64,000 nt of DNA. It comes from Acidobacteriota bacterium (GTDB lineage Bacteria; Acidobacteriota; Blastocatellia; Chloracidobacteriales; JADJPF01). The DNA lies in assembly GCA_016213785.1 (NCBI GenBank), contig JACQZQ010000020.1, positions 1 to 64,000 of the forward strand, written 5' to 3'. Below, piece by piece: positions 44,533 through 53,679 of this stretch. The translations under genes were made by a program, and so were the position numbers. Each line of letters begins with the position of its first letter. The stretch's first letter is position 1. The notes below the pieces were generated by a model. The model did not search any database and was not told the origin of the DNA. It saw only the letters and a program-made list of their open reading frames with translations.

Positions 44533-45708
44533 CTATTTTTTTAGATGCTCGCGTATTTTTAATAATCTTTCCTTTGCTGCCAGTAAGGTTTCATCCCTTT
44601 TACAGAAAGCAAATCGGACTTGTTGGCTACCTGCTTGGGAATCAATATAAAATGAACTTCCTGGAACGACTGCTACGCCTACATCTTTTACTAACCAATG
44701 GGTAAATTCTAAATCATTTTGAAAGCCAAAATCGCTAATATCTGTTATTACATAATAAGCACCTTTAGGTATAAAGACACGAAACCCTGAACTAATCAAT
44801 ACCTCAACTAGTAGATCTCGGCGCTTTTGATACTCGCTAGCTAATTTATCATAATAACTTTGTGGTAAGGTCATTGCCATAGCGCCTGCTTCTTGAAGTG
44901 GTGCAGCAGCCCCAACAGTAAGAAAGTCATGGACTTTACGAATAGCATTAGTAATTTCTTTGGCTGCAATTGTATAGCCAACTCTCCAACCTGTTACTGA
45001 ATAAGTTTTAGATAACCCATTAATAGTAATAGTACGGTCTTTCATTCCATCTAAAGTAGCAAGAGCAATATGTTTTACACCATCATAAATAATATGCTCA
45101 TAAATCTCATCAGTAATAGCAATTACATTCCATTTTTGGCAAAGCTTTGCAATAAATTCTAATTCTTCCTGAGTAAAAACCTTTCCAGTAGGGTTATTAG
45201 GGTTACATATTATAATTGCTTTGGTATTGTTATTAAAAAGAGATATGAGCTTTTCCCTATCAAAAGACCAATCAGGAGGAGTTAAATCAATAAATTTTGG
45301 GGTGGCACCAGATAAAACTACATCAGGCCAATAGTTTTCATAATAAGGAGAAAAAATAATTATCTCATCCCCAGGATTAGTAATAGCCATCATTGCTGCA
45401 ATCATTGCCTCGGTCGAGCCACAAGTAACACAAACCTCTGTATCTGGATCAACCACTAGGCCAAGATAGTTTTTTACTTTTACAGCTAAAGCATCACGAA
45501 ATTTCTTTGCTCCCCAAGTAATAGCATATTGATTAACATCATTTTCAATTGCAGTAATAGCGGCTTGTTTTATCTCTTGTGGAGCAGGAAAATCTGGAAA
45601 ACCTTGGGAAAGGTTAATAGCCCCATATTTATTGGCTTGTCTAGTCATTTCTCTAATGACAGACTCAGTAAATTTTTCTGCTTTATAGGAAATTATTTGT
45701 TTAGACAC
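44533..45708 (-). CDS. class I/II PLP-dependent aminotransferase (KAT/MetAT-like)
   Basis: The 391-residue aminotransferase has NLSQGFPDFPAPQEI at the N-terminus, typical of the kynurenine/methionine aminotransferase (YbdL) branch. Further motifs are CNPNNPTGKVF near 170, DEIYEHIIYDG near 205 and the PLP-lysine motif INGLSKTYSVTGWRVGY near 235. It transfers amino groups between an amino acid and 2-oxo acids in the cytoplasm. The start codon is GTG; GGAG lies 12 bases upstream, a long spacing. Exact substrate not determined. Confidence 0.92.
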   Translation of the reverse strand: MSKQIISYKAEKFTESVIREMTRQANKYGAINLSQGFPDFPAPQEIKQAAITAIENDVNQYAITWGAKKFRDALAVKVKNYLGLVVDPDTEVCVTCGSTEAMIAAMMAITNPGDEIIIFSPYYENYWPDVVLSGATPKFIDLTPPDWSFDREKLISLFNNNTKAIIICNPNNPTGKVFTQEELEFIAKLCQKWNVIAITDEIYEHIIYDGVKHIALATLDGMKDRTITINGLSKTYSVTGWRVGYTIAAKEITNAIRKVHDFLTVGAAAPLQEAGAMAMTLPQSYYDKLASEYQKRRDLLVEVLISSGFRVFIPKGAYYVITDISDFGFQNDLEFTHWLVKDVGVAVVPGSSFYIDSQAGSQQVRFAFCKRDETLLAAKERLLKIREHLKK

Positions 45709-45830
45709 TTATTTTATAGACTCCTTGATATTAAAGAGTTTTGTTTTTGAAATATATAAGCTATGTGGTCTGAAAAAGATAGAAGAGTATATAAGAAAAA
45801 TCTATAGAGTTTTCCTAGTTTTTATCTTAA

Positions 45831-45858
45831 GAACTAATGAGTTTTTGCTCATTAGTTC
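45831..45858. terminator. hairpin downstream of TonB receptor gene
   Basis: An 11-bp perfect stem, GAACTAATGAG (45831-45841) with CTCATTAGTTC (45848-45858), lies just past the stop of the leftward receptor. The T-run (ATTATTTTTTT) is on the right, which is wrong for that gene, so direction is unclear. Confidence 0.55.
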
Positions 45859-45881
45859 CTAAGATTATTTTTTTGGTAGGG

Positions 45882-48800
45882 TTAAAAAGAAATACGAAAA
45901 CTAAATTGAATTTGTCTAGGTGCAAAAGCACTTCTATATTGTGATTTTTCTGCTATAAATCGCCCATTGTCTAAGCTAGGAAGCTTAAAATTACCATTTT
46001 TATCAGGTGTAAATATCCTAGCAATCTCATTAATATTGGTTCGGTTAAATACATTAAATAGTTCAATATTTAGTGTTGTAGAGAAGCGTTCATTAATTGA
46101 AATATTACGACTTAACCTTAAATCTACATTGGCAAAACCTGGAGTAATTCCTGAGTTACGTCCCATACCCAAAGGACGATCACCGGGTTGGAAAGCATCT
46201 CCGTTTCTATTGGTATCTTCGCCTGTTAGTAGATTATAAGGTCTACCTGATTCTAGAGTGATTATTGTTGATAGGCGATAATTCTTAAGCAAAATATTGT
46301 TTCCATAATTTAAGTCCCAAACAGCAGAAGTAACAAAACGACTACGTACATCTTGTAGAGATAAACCTCTTTCAGCGCCTATATTAAGAGGATCTTGGAT
46401 TTCTTGGAGGTCTGGTCTAACATCTGTAAAATTATCAATTGATTTAGAAAGACTATAGTGAGCATTTAAGTTTAAGTTCTTGCTAAACCTACGGTTTATA
46501 AAAAATGTAGCCCCATGATAATAACTATCAAAAGCTGATTCAAATTGGAAAACATCCCCTACTGTAGTATCTATTCTTCCAGTGATTGCACTCATCACAG
46601 GATCATTAAGAGGTCTTACTATAGGGTTAATATCGCGTGAAGCAAAAAGTTTTACTCCTCTAATAAAAGTATATTCTAGTCCAATAGAAGTACTTTGATT
46701 TAATATATAGTCAATACCTAAAAGACTTTGCTGAGTATAGCTATTACGTAGATCATCAGCATAGCGAGTGCTTTGAGATAATTGAGGAGGAGCAATAATA
46801 TTTGATGGGAGTTCAGTAGATTCAGGGAATTGATTATTAGGCAAAGAAAAAGGTAGTACAGAGAAAGGAAATGGGCTAATTACAGTTTTATAAAGTCCAT
46901 TTCTAACAGTCTCAATTAAAATAGATTGTCCAGTGATTTGTTGGCTATAAAATAGACCATAAGCAGCCCTAATATTAAGATTAGGTTTTGGCTGATAGGC
47001 TAGTGAAACACGAGGAGCAATATTCCCACTATTACTAGGAGCAAAAGGAACTTTAATTCGGTCATAACGTGCACCTAATTTTAAGATTAGATTAGGTTTA
47101 AGTCTAATATCATCTTGAACAAAAGCAGCAAAAGCGCCTGTAGAAACACCTATGCCGGGAGTTCCAAACCCTTGAGCATATGCAATAGGTAAAGATAATT
47201 GAGCTAAAGGTACATTTCTAGGAAATGGAGGTGCTATATTAGGCAACTGTACTGCAACAGCACTTAAGAATGCTAATTGTTGAGGTGTTCTTTGATTAGG
47301 ATCAAAAGCCTGTAGTGCTGTAAAAAACGGTAGGGCAGGATTATTAAGTATTGCAGCAAAGTCTATTGCAGAAAAAAATGCTGCTCCACCAGAAAATAAA
47401 GGAACACGGCTTTTTTCACCATTACGAACTAAGTAGTTAAAATCAATCCCAAATTTAAGCTGATTACGACCTTTATTTACACTAGTAATATTGACTATTT
47501 GGTAGAGGTCTGTAAGGCGAGTTTGAGGTAAAAATGTTCCACGACCAAAAGTTACTATCCCTTCTTGAGCACCAAGACGTACTAAAGGGCGTAAACTAAG
47601 AGGCTCAACTGATTGATCTCTTCTAGAGAAAAGAAACCTAGTTTCATTAACTAAATTACTTTCAGGCTTAATATAAGTGTTATTTACTGCTATAAACTTA
47701 TCGCTTAAGCGTTGTAACCCTCCATTAGACTCAATAATAAGCCCTCCAAAAGGCTCAAGAGAACCATTATAAGTTTCGGCAAAATTAAATCTTACAGAAA
47801 GGTTATCTTTAGATGAAAGTTTTAAGTCTAATTTACTAAAACCAATGCTAGAACCAATAGAAAAAGGAATAGCTCCATTTCTTGCAGGAAAACCATTTTG
47901 ATTAAGTGCTTTAATTACAGTATCAGAAACAGTAACAATATTACTTTGTTTTACAGAAAGGCGTTCAAAAGATAGAAAATAAAAAGCCCTTTCTTTTTTT
48001 ATAGCCCCATTAAGAGTTGCACCAAATTGATATTGTGAAAATGGTGGTTTAGTAGGAGCAAAAGCATCTCTACTACTAGTAGATTCATTACGGTTAAAGA
48101 GAAATATTCCACCATGTAGATCATTACTTCCACCACGAGTAATAATGCTGATAGCACCTCCAAGTGCTCGACCAAATTCTGCTGAGTAATTATTTGTAAT
48201 TATCTGAAATTCTTGAATAGCATCTTGACTAAAGGTTGAACGAACCGACCCAGAGCCTACTTCATTATTATCTAAGCCATCTACTGTAACATTATTAAAA
48301 CGAGAGGGTTGACCATTAAAAGAAAGCCCTGAGGTTGCAGAAGCTCCTTGTGTAGGGACTCTATCTCTAGTAACACGTGCAGTAGTTAGAGCAAAATCTA
48401 AGAAATTTCGCTGGTTTATAGGAAGATTTTCAATAAATTGCTTATTTATATTATTGCTACTTTCAGTACTACCAAAATTAACTATAGTAGTGTCTTTTAC
48501 TTCAATAACATCCTCTTTTGCTCCAATAGTTAGCTTAAAATTGGCTAAAGCAGTATTTCCTAAAACAAGTTCTAGCTTAAATGTTTGTGTTGCAAATCCA
48601 TCAACTTGAACCATAACCTCATAGTCACCTGGAAGTAGTTGAGGAATAATATATGAGCCATCATTACTTGTAAGTGTCGTACGGGTTTGGTTTGTCTGTA
48701 AATTTTTAACTATTATGGTTGCTCCATCAATTACAGCACTTCCTTGATCTGTTATGGTTCCAATAATAGAACCTGTTGTTGCACCAGCAGATTGAGCATT

Positions 48801-48914
48801 AATATTTATTACAAAACTAAATAGAACTAGTATTACCGCTATAGATAATTGAAAATAATAAAGTGTTGTTTTCATACCACTTGTACCACTTATATTAAAA
48901 ATACATCTAGTCAT
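45882..48914 (-). CDS. TonB-dependent receptor, Oar-like, paralogue
   Basis: The 1010-residue outer-membrane protein has an extended n-region and signal peptide ending near NINAQ (residue 41). A carboxypeptidase-regulatory domain follows (GSIIGTITDQGSAVIDGA, about 48-135), then a plug (FGRALGGAISIITRGGSN near 250) and a long barrel ending in F. It is a paralogue of the 7035-10022 product: the plug blocks FLDFALTTARV/FLDFSLTAARV and FSQDAIQEF/FSQEAVQEY correspond. GGAG lies 12 bases before the chosen ATG; an internal ATG 13 codons later lacks one. The ligand is unknown; Oar-like receptors may transport proteins or large peptides. Confidence 0.92.
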   Translation of the reverse strand: MTRCIFNISGTSGMKTTLYYFQLSIAVILVLFSFVININAQSAGATTGSIIGTITDQGSAVIDGATIIVKNLQTNQTRTTLTSNDGSYIIPQLLPGDYEVMVQVDGFATQTFKLELVLGNTALANFKLTIGAKEDVIEVKDTTIVNFGSTESSNNINKQFIENLPINQRNFLDFALTTARVTRDRVPTQGASATSGLSFNGQPSRFNNVTVDGLDNNEVGSGSVRSTFSQDAIQEFQIITNNYSAEFGRALGGAISIITRGGSNDLHGGIFLFNRNESTSSRDAFAPTKPPFSQYQFGATLNGAIKKERAFYFLSFERLSVKQSNIVTVSDTVIKALNQNGFPARNGAIPFSIGSSIGFSKLDLKLSSKDNLSVRFNFAETYNGSLEPFGGLIIESNGGLQRLSDKFIAVNNTYIKPESNLVNETRFLFSRRDQSVEPLSLRPLVRLGAQEGIVTFGRGTFLPQTRLTDLYQIVNITSVNKGRNQLKFGIDFNYLVRNGEKSRVPLFSGGAAFFSAIDFAAILNNPALPFFTALQAFDPNQRTPQQLAFLSAVAVQLPNIAPPFPRNVPLAQLSLPIAYAQGFGTPGIGVSTGAFAAFVQDDIRLKPNLILKLGARYDRIKVPFAPSNSGNIAPRVSLAYQPKPNLNIRAAYGLFYSQQITGQSILIETVRNGLYKTVISPFPFSVLPFSLPNNQFPESTELPSNIIAPPQLSQSTRYADDLRNSYTQQSLLGIDYILNQSTSIGLEYTFIRGVKLFASRDINPIVRPLNDPVMSAITGRIDTTVGDVFQFESAFDSYYHGATFFINRRFSKNLNLNAHYSLSKSIDNFTDVRPDLQEIQDPLNIGAERGLSLQDVRSRFVTSAVWDLNYGNNILLKNYRLSTIITLESGRPYNLLTGEDTNRNGDAFQPGDRPLGMGRNSGITPGFANVDLRLSRNISINERFSTTLNIELFNVFNRTNINEIARIFTPDKNGNFKLPSLDNGRFIAEKSQYRSAFAPRQIQFSFRISF

Positions 48915-49010
48915 TCTTATTATTTACTCCTTAATAAAATACAGTAAGTTGTATTGATTAATTTATTATTATAGAAATATGGGAGGCTTAATCCATAACT
49001 TTAATATAAA

Positions 49011-49034
49011 AGGTGTCGTTATAAAACGACACCT
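49011..49034 (-). terminator. terminator of the esterase gene
   Basis: A ten-base-pair stem, AGGTGTCGTT (49011-49020) with AACGACACCT (49025-49034), has a four-base loop. On the minus strand it is followed by TTTATATTAA. It lies 43 bp past the esterase stop. Confidence 0.65.
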
Positions 49035-49076
49035 AAGATATTTTTTGCAGATTTTAGAAACTACAAACCTAAATAG

Positions 49077-50933
49077 TTACTTATACTTAACAACAAGAAC
49101 TGGTCGATATTGGGTTAGGAAGTACTCTCCGCCAGCTAAAAGAAGGTAATCACTAGATCTATTACCATTAGAATTATTTTGGAAACGTAGCTTAAATTGA
49201 GTTGTTCCTGTTTTATTGATCTGGCTAAATGCTGTGGAATTAACCGCTCCAACTAAAGATGTACCAGCAGCATTAGATGTAGGAGCAGGGAATAGTACAG
49301 CGTTACTAGCCGAGACTGCTGCTTCAAAATCACTTGCAGTTAAAGAACAATTTCCACCTAAACAACCATTGGAAATATCTGCTACTAAAGAACCATTACT
49401 TATCCAAGGATTACCAAGACTACCTTGAGTATAGAAAACCTTTAACTCAGCAGATAGAATAGTTGCATTATCAGGAATAGAAGAAGTATCAAAAGAAACC
49501 ACTCCTCTTAAAGGCATATCTGCGTTATCGCCAACATAAATATCTAAACTTACTGCATAACCACCTGTTGTTGCTGTTGGTGAGAGTGTAGCCACATAAC
49601 CATCTTGTGCACCTGTTGATACAATAGTAGTTGCCATAGGTGCAGGTGTAATTAAATAGTTATAAGCTTGTACAGCAGAAGCATTATTTGCAAGATCTAC
49701 GCCATAAGCAACAAGTGTTGTATTGCTTTGTAGGGTAATACGTCCATTATTAGTAATACTCTTACGGCTAGGATTACTAGTATTTGTTGGATCGCTGCCA
49801 TCAGTAGTGTAATAAATAGTTCCTGATTCATTAAGAGATAATGTTACTGTAACTGCTGCATCAAAATTTCCTCCTGCTGGAGAAATAGTAAGAACTGGTG
49901 CAGTTGTATCATTTGAAGGAGGTGGAGGAGGTGGAGGTGGTGTATTTTGTTGTTGGGAGAAAAATCTCCAAATCTCATTACTTGCTTTAGGGCCTTTAGG
50001 ATCAGTAAAAGAACCTGCTGTTGAACCCCCTGACCAAGCATGGCCTAGACTTTGAACTAGCCATTTTTCCATTAATACTGTTCCATTAGGTGCATTATAA
50101 AGAGAAGTTGTATAGCTATAACCATTGCTTACAGTCCCATTTACAGTATTTGAAGGAGTATCAGTAATATTATTATTATCACTTGCATCATCAGCTAGAT
50201 CATTTGTTTGTGCCCATTGAGAAATTACTTGATGTCCATTAGTTGTATTTACTGTAAAATCACTTGATCCATGAAAAACAATAACTCTGATTTTACGAGC
50301 AAAATTTCCCATTGCTTGATAGGCTGCTGTCCCTTGTTGAGTAGGGTTTGGCCCACCTTGGCTTTGCACACTAAATGCGCTATTTAAGCTTGTTGCTGCC
50401 TTATATTCTAGCCCAGAACATACTGCAATAGCAGAAAAAACATCTGGGTAAGTTGCGCCAAGCACTACTGCCATAGCAGCACCAGCAGAAAGGCCAGCAG
50501 CATAAACTTTTGTATTATCAACATTATATGAACCTTTGACTTTTTGAACTATAGCTACTAATAATGATGGCTCTCCTGAACCACGTACTTGACTTGCAGG
50601 CTCAAACCAGTTCCAACATTTACTTTGATTTGCATTAGATGGCTGTTCAGGATAAACTACCAAAAAGTTGTTGCTCTCTGCTACTGCATTCATTTGTGTT
50701 CCAGCAGCAAAATCATCAGGTGTTTGAGTACATCCATGTAGCATCATTACTAGAGGGGTAGGATTATTGCTATTGTAACCACTAGGAACCCATATTTTAT
50801 AGTTTCTAGAACCAGCTTGGTTACTTACGCTATCAACAACCCAAGTTCCTGCAAAAGCTTTCTCAGGAAAAACAAAACATAAATATGCTAATACAAAAAG
50901 AATCAAACAAAATCCTTTTTTCATCTGTTTCAT
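49077..50933 (-). CDS. secreted PHB-depolymerase-like esterase
   Basis: The 618-residue secreted hydrolase has a signal peptide (MKQMKKGFCLILFVLAYLC onward, cleavage near KAFA). An alpha/beta-hydrolase domain of the PHB depolymerase (Esterase_phd) type spans about 35-330, with MLHGCTQTPDDFA (oxyanion), GLSAGAAM (nucleophile Ser) and SLGHAWSGG (His). A Pro-run linker (eight prolines) follows, then a chitobiase C-terminal-like Ig module (IYYTTDGSDPTN) and a beta-rich tail. The start is set at ATG 50933, with GGAG six bases upstream; an ATG 45 bases further upstream is less likely. Substrate could be PHA or a feruloyl-type ester. A palindromic operator-like site lies 120 bp upstream. Confidence 0.9.
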   Translation of the reverse strand: MKQMKKGFCLILFVLAYLCFVFPEKAFAGTWVVDSVSNQAGSRNYKIWVPSGYNSNNPTPLVMMLHGCTQTPDDFAAGTQMNAVAESNNFLVVYPEQPSNANQSKCWNWFEPASQVRGSGEPSLLVAIVQKVKGSYNVDNTKVYAAGLSAGAAMAVVLGATYPDVFSAIAVCSGLEYKAATSLNSAFSVQSQGGPNPTQQGTAAYQAMGNFARKIRVIVFHGSSDFTVNTTNGHQVISQWAQTNDLADDASDNNNITDTPSNTVNGTVSNGYSYTTSLYNAPNGTVLMEKWLVQSLGHAWSGGSTAGSFTDPKGPKASNEIWRFFSQQQNTPPPPPPPPSNDTTAPVLTISPAGGNFDAAVTVTLSLNESGTIYYTTDGSDPTNTSNPSRKSITNNGRITLQSNTTLVAYGVDLANNASAVQAYNYLITPAPMATTIVSTGAQDGYVATLSPTATTGGYAVSLDIYVGDNADMPLRGVVSFDTSSIPDNATILSAELKVFYTQGSLGNPWISNGSLVADISNGCLGGNCSLTASDFEAAVSASNAVLFPAPTSNAAGTSLVGAVNSTAFSQINKTGTTQFKLRFQNNSNGNRSSDYLLLAGGEYFLTQYRPVLVVKYK

Positions 50934-51052
50934 AATAATCTCCATCGGTTTTCTAGATAGTAAAAATTTAGAATACAACTACGTTTAGCTATAAAAATGT
51001 TAAGAGAGTTTCTTTGCTTTAATTAAATAGGACTGTTTGAGATTTTATATAA

Positions 51053-51068
51053 AAATGAACGTTCGTTT
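51053..51068. promoter_or_regulatory. TetR-type palindromic operator candidate
   Basis: AAATGAACGTTCGTTT is a palindrome centred on GAACGTTC with one mismatched pair. The shape resembles operators of TetR-family repressors. It lies about 120 bp upstream of the esterase start. No TetR gene is nearby. Confidence 0.35.
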
Positions 51069-51220
51069 ATTTTTATCGTTAAAAAATAAAAAAAGTTGCT
51101 TAAAGAAAAGGCGAATTATTTAATTTTAAGAAACAAACTTAATTTACTTTGTTGGTTTTTTGGAGTAGGGCTAGAAGCAACATTAAAACCATAACGGCCT
51201 TTTTTGACTACTAGATTTTT

Positions 51221-51329
51221 GGTCGTGTTTTAATAAAGTTTATGATCTGCTTTGATTAACTTAGAAATGCCTTGGCTACTTTGCAGAACAGGATAATAAA
51301 TCTCTAAACTATTCTTTTGCAACACGACC
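51221..51329. repeat. MITE-like dispersed repeat, copy 2
   Basis: A 109-bp element bounded by perfect nine-base inverted repeats, GGTCGTGTT (51221-51229) and AACACGACC (51321-51329). It aligns to 449-561 along its whole length with scattered differences. No coding capacity. It lies 80 bp upstream of the Uma2 gene. Confidence 0.65.
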
Positions 51330-51410
51330 CCCACGACCTCTTGTTACCAAAACTAATTTCTGGTCAAATTGATATTTCAGATTTAGAGATTCAAATGTGA
51401 GGTGAAACTT

Positions 51411-51986
51411 ATGTCAGCACATCCAAAACATTACTATACCCTTGATGAATATTTTGCTTTAGAGCAAGTAGGGGATGCTCGTTATGAGTATTGGGATGGC
51501 GATATTGTTTGTATGAGTGGTGGTAGTCCAGAACATGGACAGATTGGAGGTAATATTTTTGGCGAACTTCACAGTCAACTAAAAGGCGGCAGGTGTAAGG
51601 CTTTTACAAGTGAAATAGCCATTAGTACTCCCACACTTCCTCCTTATCGCTATCCAGATGTAAGTGTTGCTTGTGGCGGAGCAAACTTTCAAAGAATCAG
51701 GGGAATAGGAGCGTTAATTAATCCTATCTTAATAGCCGAGGTACTTTCCCCACACACTGAAGCAGCAGACAGAGGAGCAAAATTTGAAGCTTACAGAGCC
51801 ATAGACACTTTACAAGAGTATTTGCTTGTTTCTCAAGATAACCCCCATATCACCCATTATGTTAAACAAGAAAATGGCGAATGGAGAAATTCTGAAATAG
51901 TAGATTTGGCATCAGTCATTACATTAAATAGCATTAACTGTCGATTATCACTACAAGATATTTATGATGGTATAACTTTTAGTTAA
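51411..51986 (+). CDS. Uma2-family endonuclease-fold protein
   Basis: The 191-residue protein has the DUF820/Uma2 pattern: YTLDEYFALE near 8, RYEYWDGDIV with the conserved Glu near 24, and the PD-(D/E)XK-like core PPYRYPDVSV near 84 followed by ILIAEVLSP near 108. YLLVSQDNP near 146 is typical of the C-terminal part. The start is set at ATG with AGGTG six bases upstream; a GTG nine bases upstream is less likely. After the TAA stop, the same frame stays open for 31 more codons (next feature). Uma2 genes are often mobile; the MITE-like repeat next to it fits this. Confidence 0.88.
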   Translation: MSAHPKHYYTLDEYFALEQVGDARYEYWDGDIVCMSGGSPEHGQIGGNIFGELHSQLKGGRCKAFTSEIAISTPTLPPYRYPDVSVACGGANFQRIRGIGALINPILIAEVLSPHTEAADRGAKFEAYRAIDTLQEYLLVSQDNPHITHYVKQENGEWRNSEIVDLASVITLNSINCRLSLQDIYDGITFS

Positions 51987-52082
51987 GCCGTAGCTATAGC
52001 TAGATCTAAAAAAGAAGAGTTAGAAGTAAAGAAAGTAGCAAAAGAACTGCTTGCAGCACTTAAAAAATGTAAATTAGTTTGA
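51987..52082 (+). pseudogene. in-frame coding tail after the Uma2 stop codon
   Basis: Directly after the TAA of the Uma2 gene, the same frame encodes 31 residues (ARSKKEELEVKKVAKELL in the middle) before TGA. The charged helix-like composition suggests real former coding sequence. Either a longer ancestor was cut by a nonsense change or an unrelated gene end lies here by chance. Confidence 0.35.
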
Positions 52083-52114
52083 GATTGTGCAAAGCTAAAA
52101 ATTAAGTTATAGAG

Positions 52115-52150
52115 AAAGAAAAAGGCAGGTTGTTAACTGCCTTTTTCTTT
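52115..52150. terminator. strong bidirectional terminator
   Basis: A 14-bp stem, AAAGAAAAAGGCAG (52115-52128) with CTGCCTTTTTCTTT (52137-52150), has A-rich and T-rich arms and GC-rich tips. It can end both the Uma2 side and the leftward transporter operon. Confidence 0.85.
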
Positions 52151-52176
52151 AATTAGCAAGAAAAAATCTTTTAATT

Positions 52177-53679
52177 TTAAGCGGCCTTACCAATTAGTTT
52201 ACGAGCATAAGGAGTAATTGCGGCTAGAACAAGGGCACTTACTATAGTTGCTACTGCTACTGAAGCAAAAAGATTAAAAACTGCGCCTTCAGCTTTTTCA
52301 TCAAAGCGGCCTGCTAAAATACCAGCAATATAATTACCTACGGAAGTCGCTAGGAACCAAACCCCCATCATTTGACCAACTAAACGAGGGGGAGCAAGTT
52401 TTGTAATTGTGCTTAAACCAACTGGGCTTAAGCAAAGTTCGCCAATAGTATGTATTAAGTAAACAGAGACTAACCAAAGTGGGCTTACAGTGCCGCTACC
52501 AGTTAAAGTAGATGCAAAAGCAACAACCACAAAACCTAAGCCTGCAAAAAGTAAGCCTAAAGAGAATTTAGCAGGGCTAGAGGGTTGTTTACTTCCTAAA
52601 GCTACCCATAAGAGAGAGAAAAGCGGTGCAAGGAGAATAATAAAAATAGAATTAACAGATTGGAACCAACTAGAAGGAAATTCCCAACCAAAAATGCTAT
52701 TTCTAGTTAATTTATCGGCAAATAAAGTTAAGCTAGAACCTGCTTGTTCAAAGGCTGCCCAGAAAAATGCAGCAAACACAAACAAAATTAAAATAACAAT
52801 AAAACGGTTTCTTTCTTCACCTTTAAGAGAGAATAAAAACCATCCAGCCCCAGCAATAATTCCACCAGCAATAATCATCCATAGATTATTTATTAGTAAA
52901 AATCCTATTGCTGAAACAGCAACTATAACCATTGCAGCACGTTTTAATAGCTCTGGAAGAGGTGCATCTGGGCGTTTACTCACAGGAATTAGATTTTTTT
53001 GGAAAAATAGATAGATTATTAAACCTAAAGTCATTCCAACACCAGCCGCTCCAAATCCCCAGTGCCAAGTATTTAGTGGATTAAAATTATTAGCTCTAAG
53101 AAAGGCATGGAATCTATCGTCTTGAGCTAAAAAGCCGCAAACTAAAGGTGCGACAAATGCTCCTAGGTTAATTCCCATATAAAAAATCGAAAAACCGCCA
53201 TCTCTACGTGGATCGCCTTCAGGATAAAGAGCACCCACCATAGTGCTAATATTTGGTTTAAGAAGCCCTGTCCCTAATACAATTAGGATTAAACCAGCAT
53301 AGAAAAAGTTGATATTTGCAAGAGCCATAGAAAAATGGCCTAAGGCAATTACTGTACCTCCAAATAAAACTGCTAATCTAGCGCCTAAGATATTATCCGC
53401 TATCCATCCTCCAGGTATAGACATTAGATATACAGAGGAAGTGTAAAGACCATAAAGTGTTGCTGCTTCAGCAGTAGTAAAGCCTAGTCCACCTTTTTCT
53501 ACAGCAGTTACCATATAAAGGAATAAAATTGCTCTCATTCCATAGTAACTAAAACGTTCCCACATTTCAGTAAAGAACAAAGTCATTAAGCCTTTAGGAT
53601 GACCGATTATGCTATCATCGGTTTTCTTAAAATACTCTGCTTTTGGTAATTCGTCAGATGCTTGTGTTGCTGAACTCAT
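52177..53679 (-). CDS. POT-family proton-dependent oligopeptide transporter
   Basis: This 500-residue inner-membrane transporter has about 12-14 hydrophobic segments. The N-terminal signature is [20 protein letters not shown] (the POT ExxERFxYYG motif), with [12 protein letters not shown] and [13 protein letters not shown] further in. Such carriers import di- and tripeptides with protons. Its ATG overlaps the stop of the upstream dipeptidyl peptidase gene by four bases (ATGA), so peptide cleavage and uptake are made together. Length is normal for DtpA/DtpT-like proteins. Confidence 0.95.
   Translation of the reverse strand: MSSATQASDELPKAEYFKKTDDSIIGHPKGLMTLFFTEMWERFSYYGMRAILFLYMVTAVEKGGLGFTTAEAATLYGLYTSSVYLMSIPGGWIADNILGARLAVLFGGTVIALGHFSMALANINFFYAGLILIVLGTGLLKPNISTMVGALYPEGDPRRDGGFSIFYMGINLGAFVAPLVCGFLAQDDRFHAFLRANNFNPLNTWHWGFGAAGVGMTLGLIIYLFFQKNLIPVSKRPDAPLPELLKRAAMVIVAVSAIGFLLINNLWMIIAGGIIAGAGWFLFSLKGEERNRFIVILILFVFAAFFWAAFEQAGSSLTLFADKLTRNSIFGWEFPSSWFQSVNSIFIILLAPLFSLLWVALGSKQPSSPAKFSLGLLFAGLGFVVVAFASTLTGSGTVSPLWLVSVYLIHTIGELCLSPVGLSTITKLAPPRLVGQMMGVWFLATSVGNYIAGILAGRFDEKAEGAVFNLFASVAVATIVSALVLAAITPYARKLIGKAA

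Larger units (their letters stand above)
50934..51410. other. intergenic region with operator-like palindrome and MITE copy
   Basis: Between the esterase and Uma2 genes. It contains the palindrome at 51053-51068, the 14-base repeat at 51163-51176 and the MITE-like element 51221-51329. No gene was found. Confidence 0.5.
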
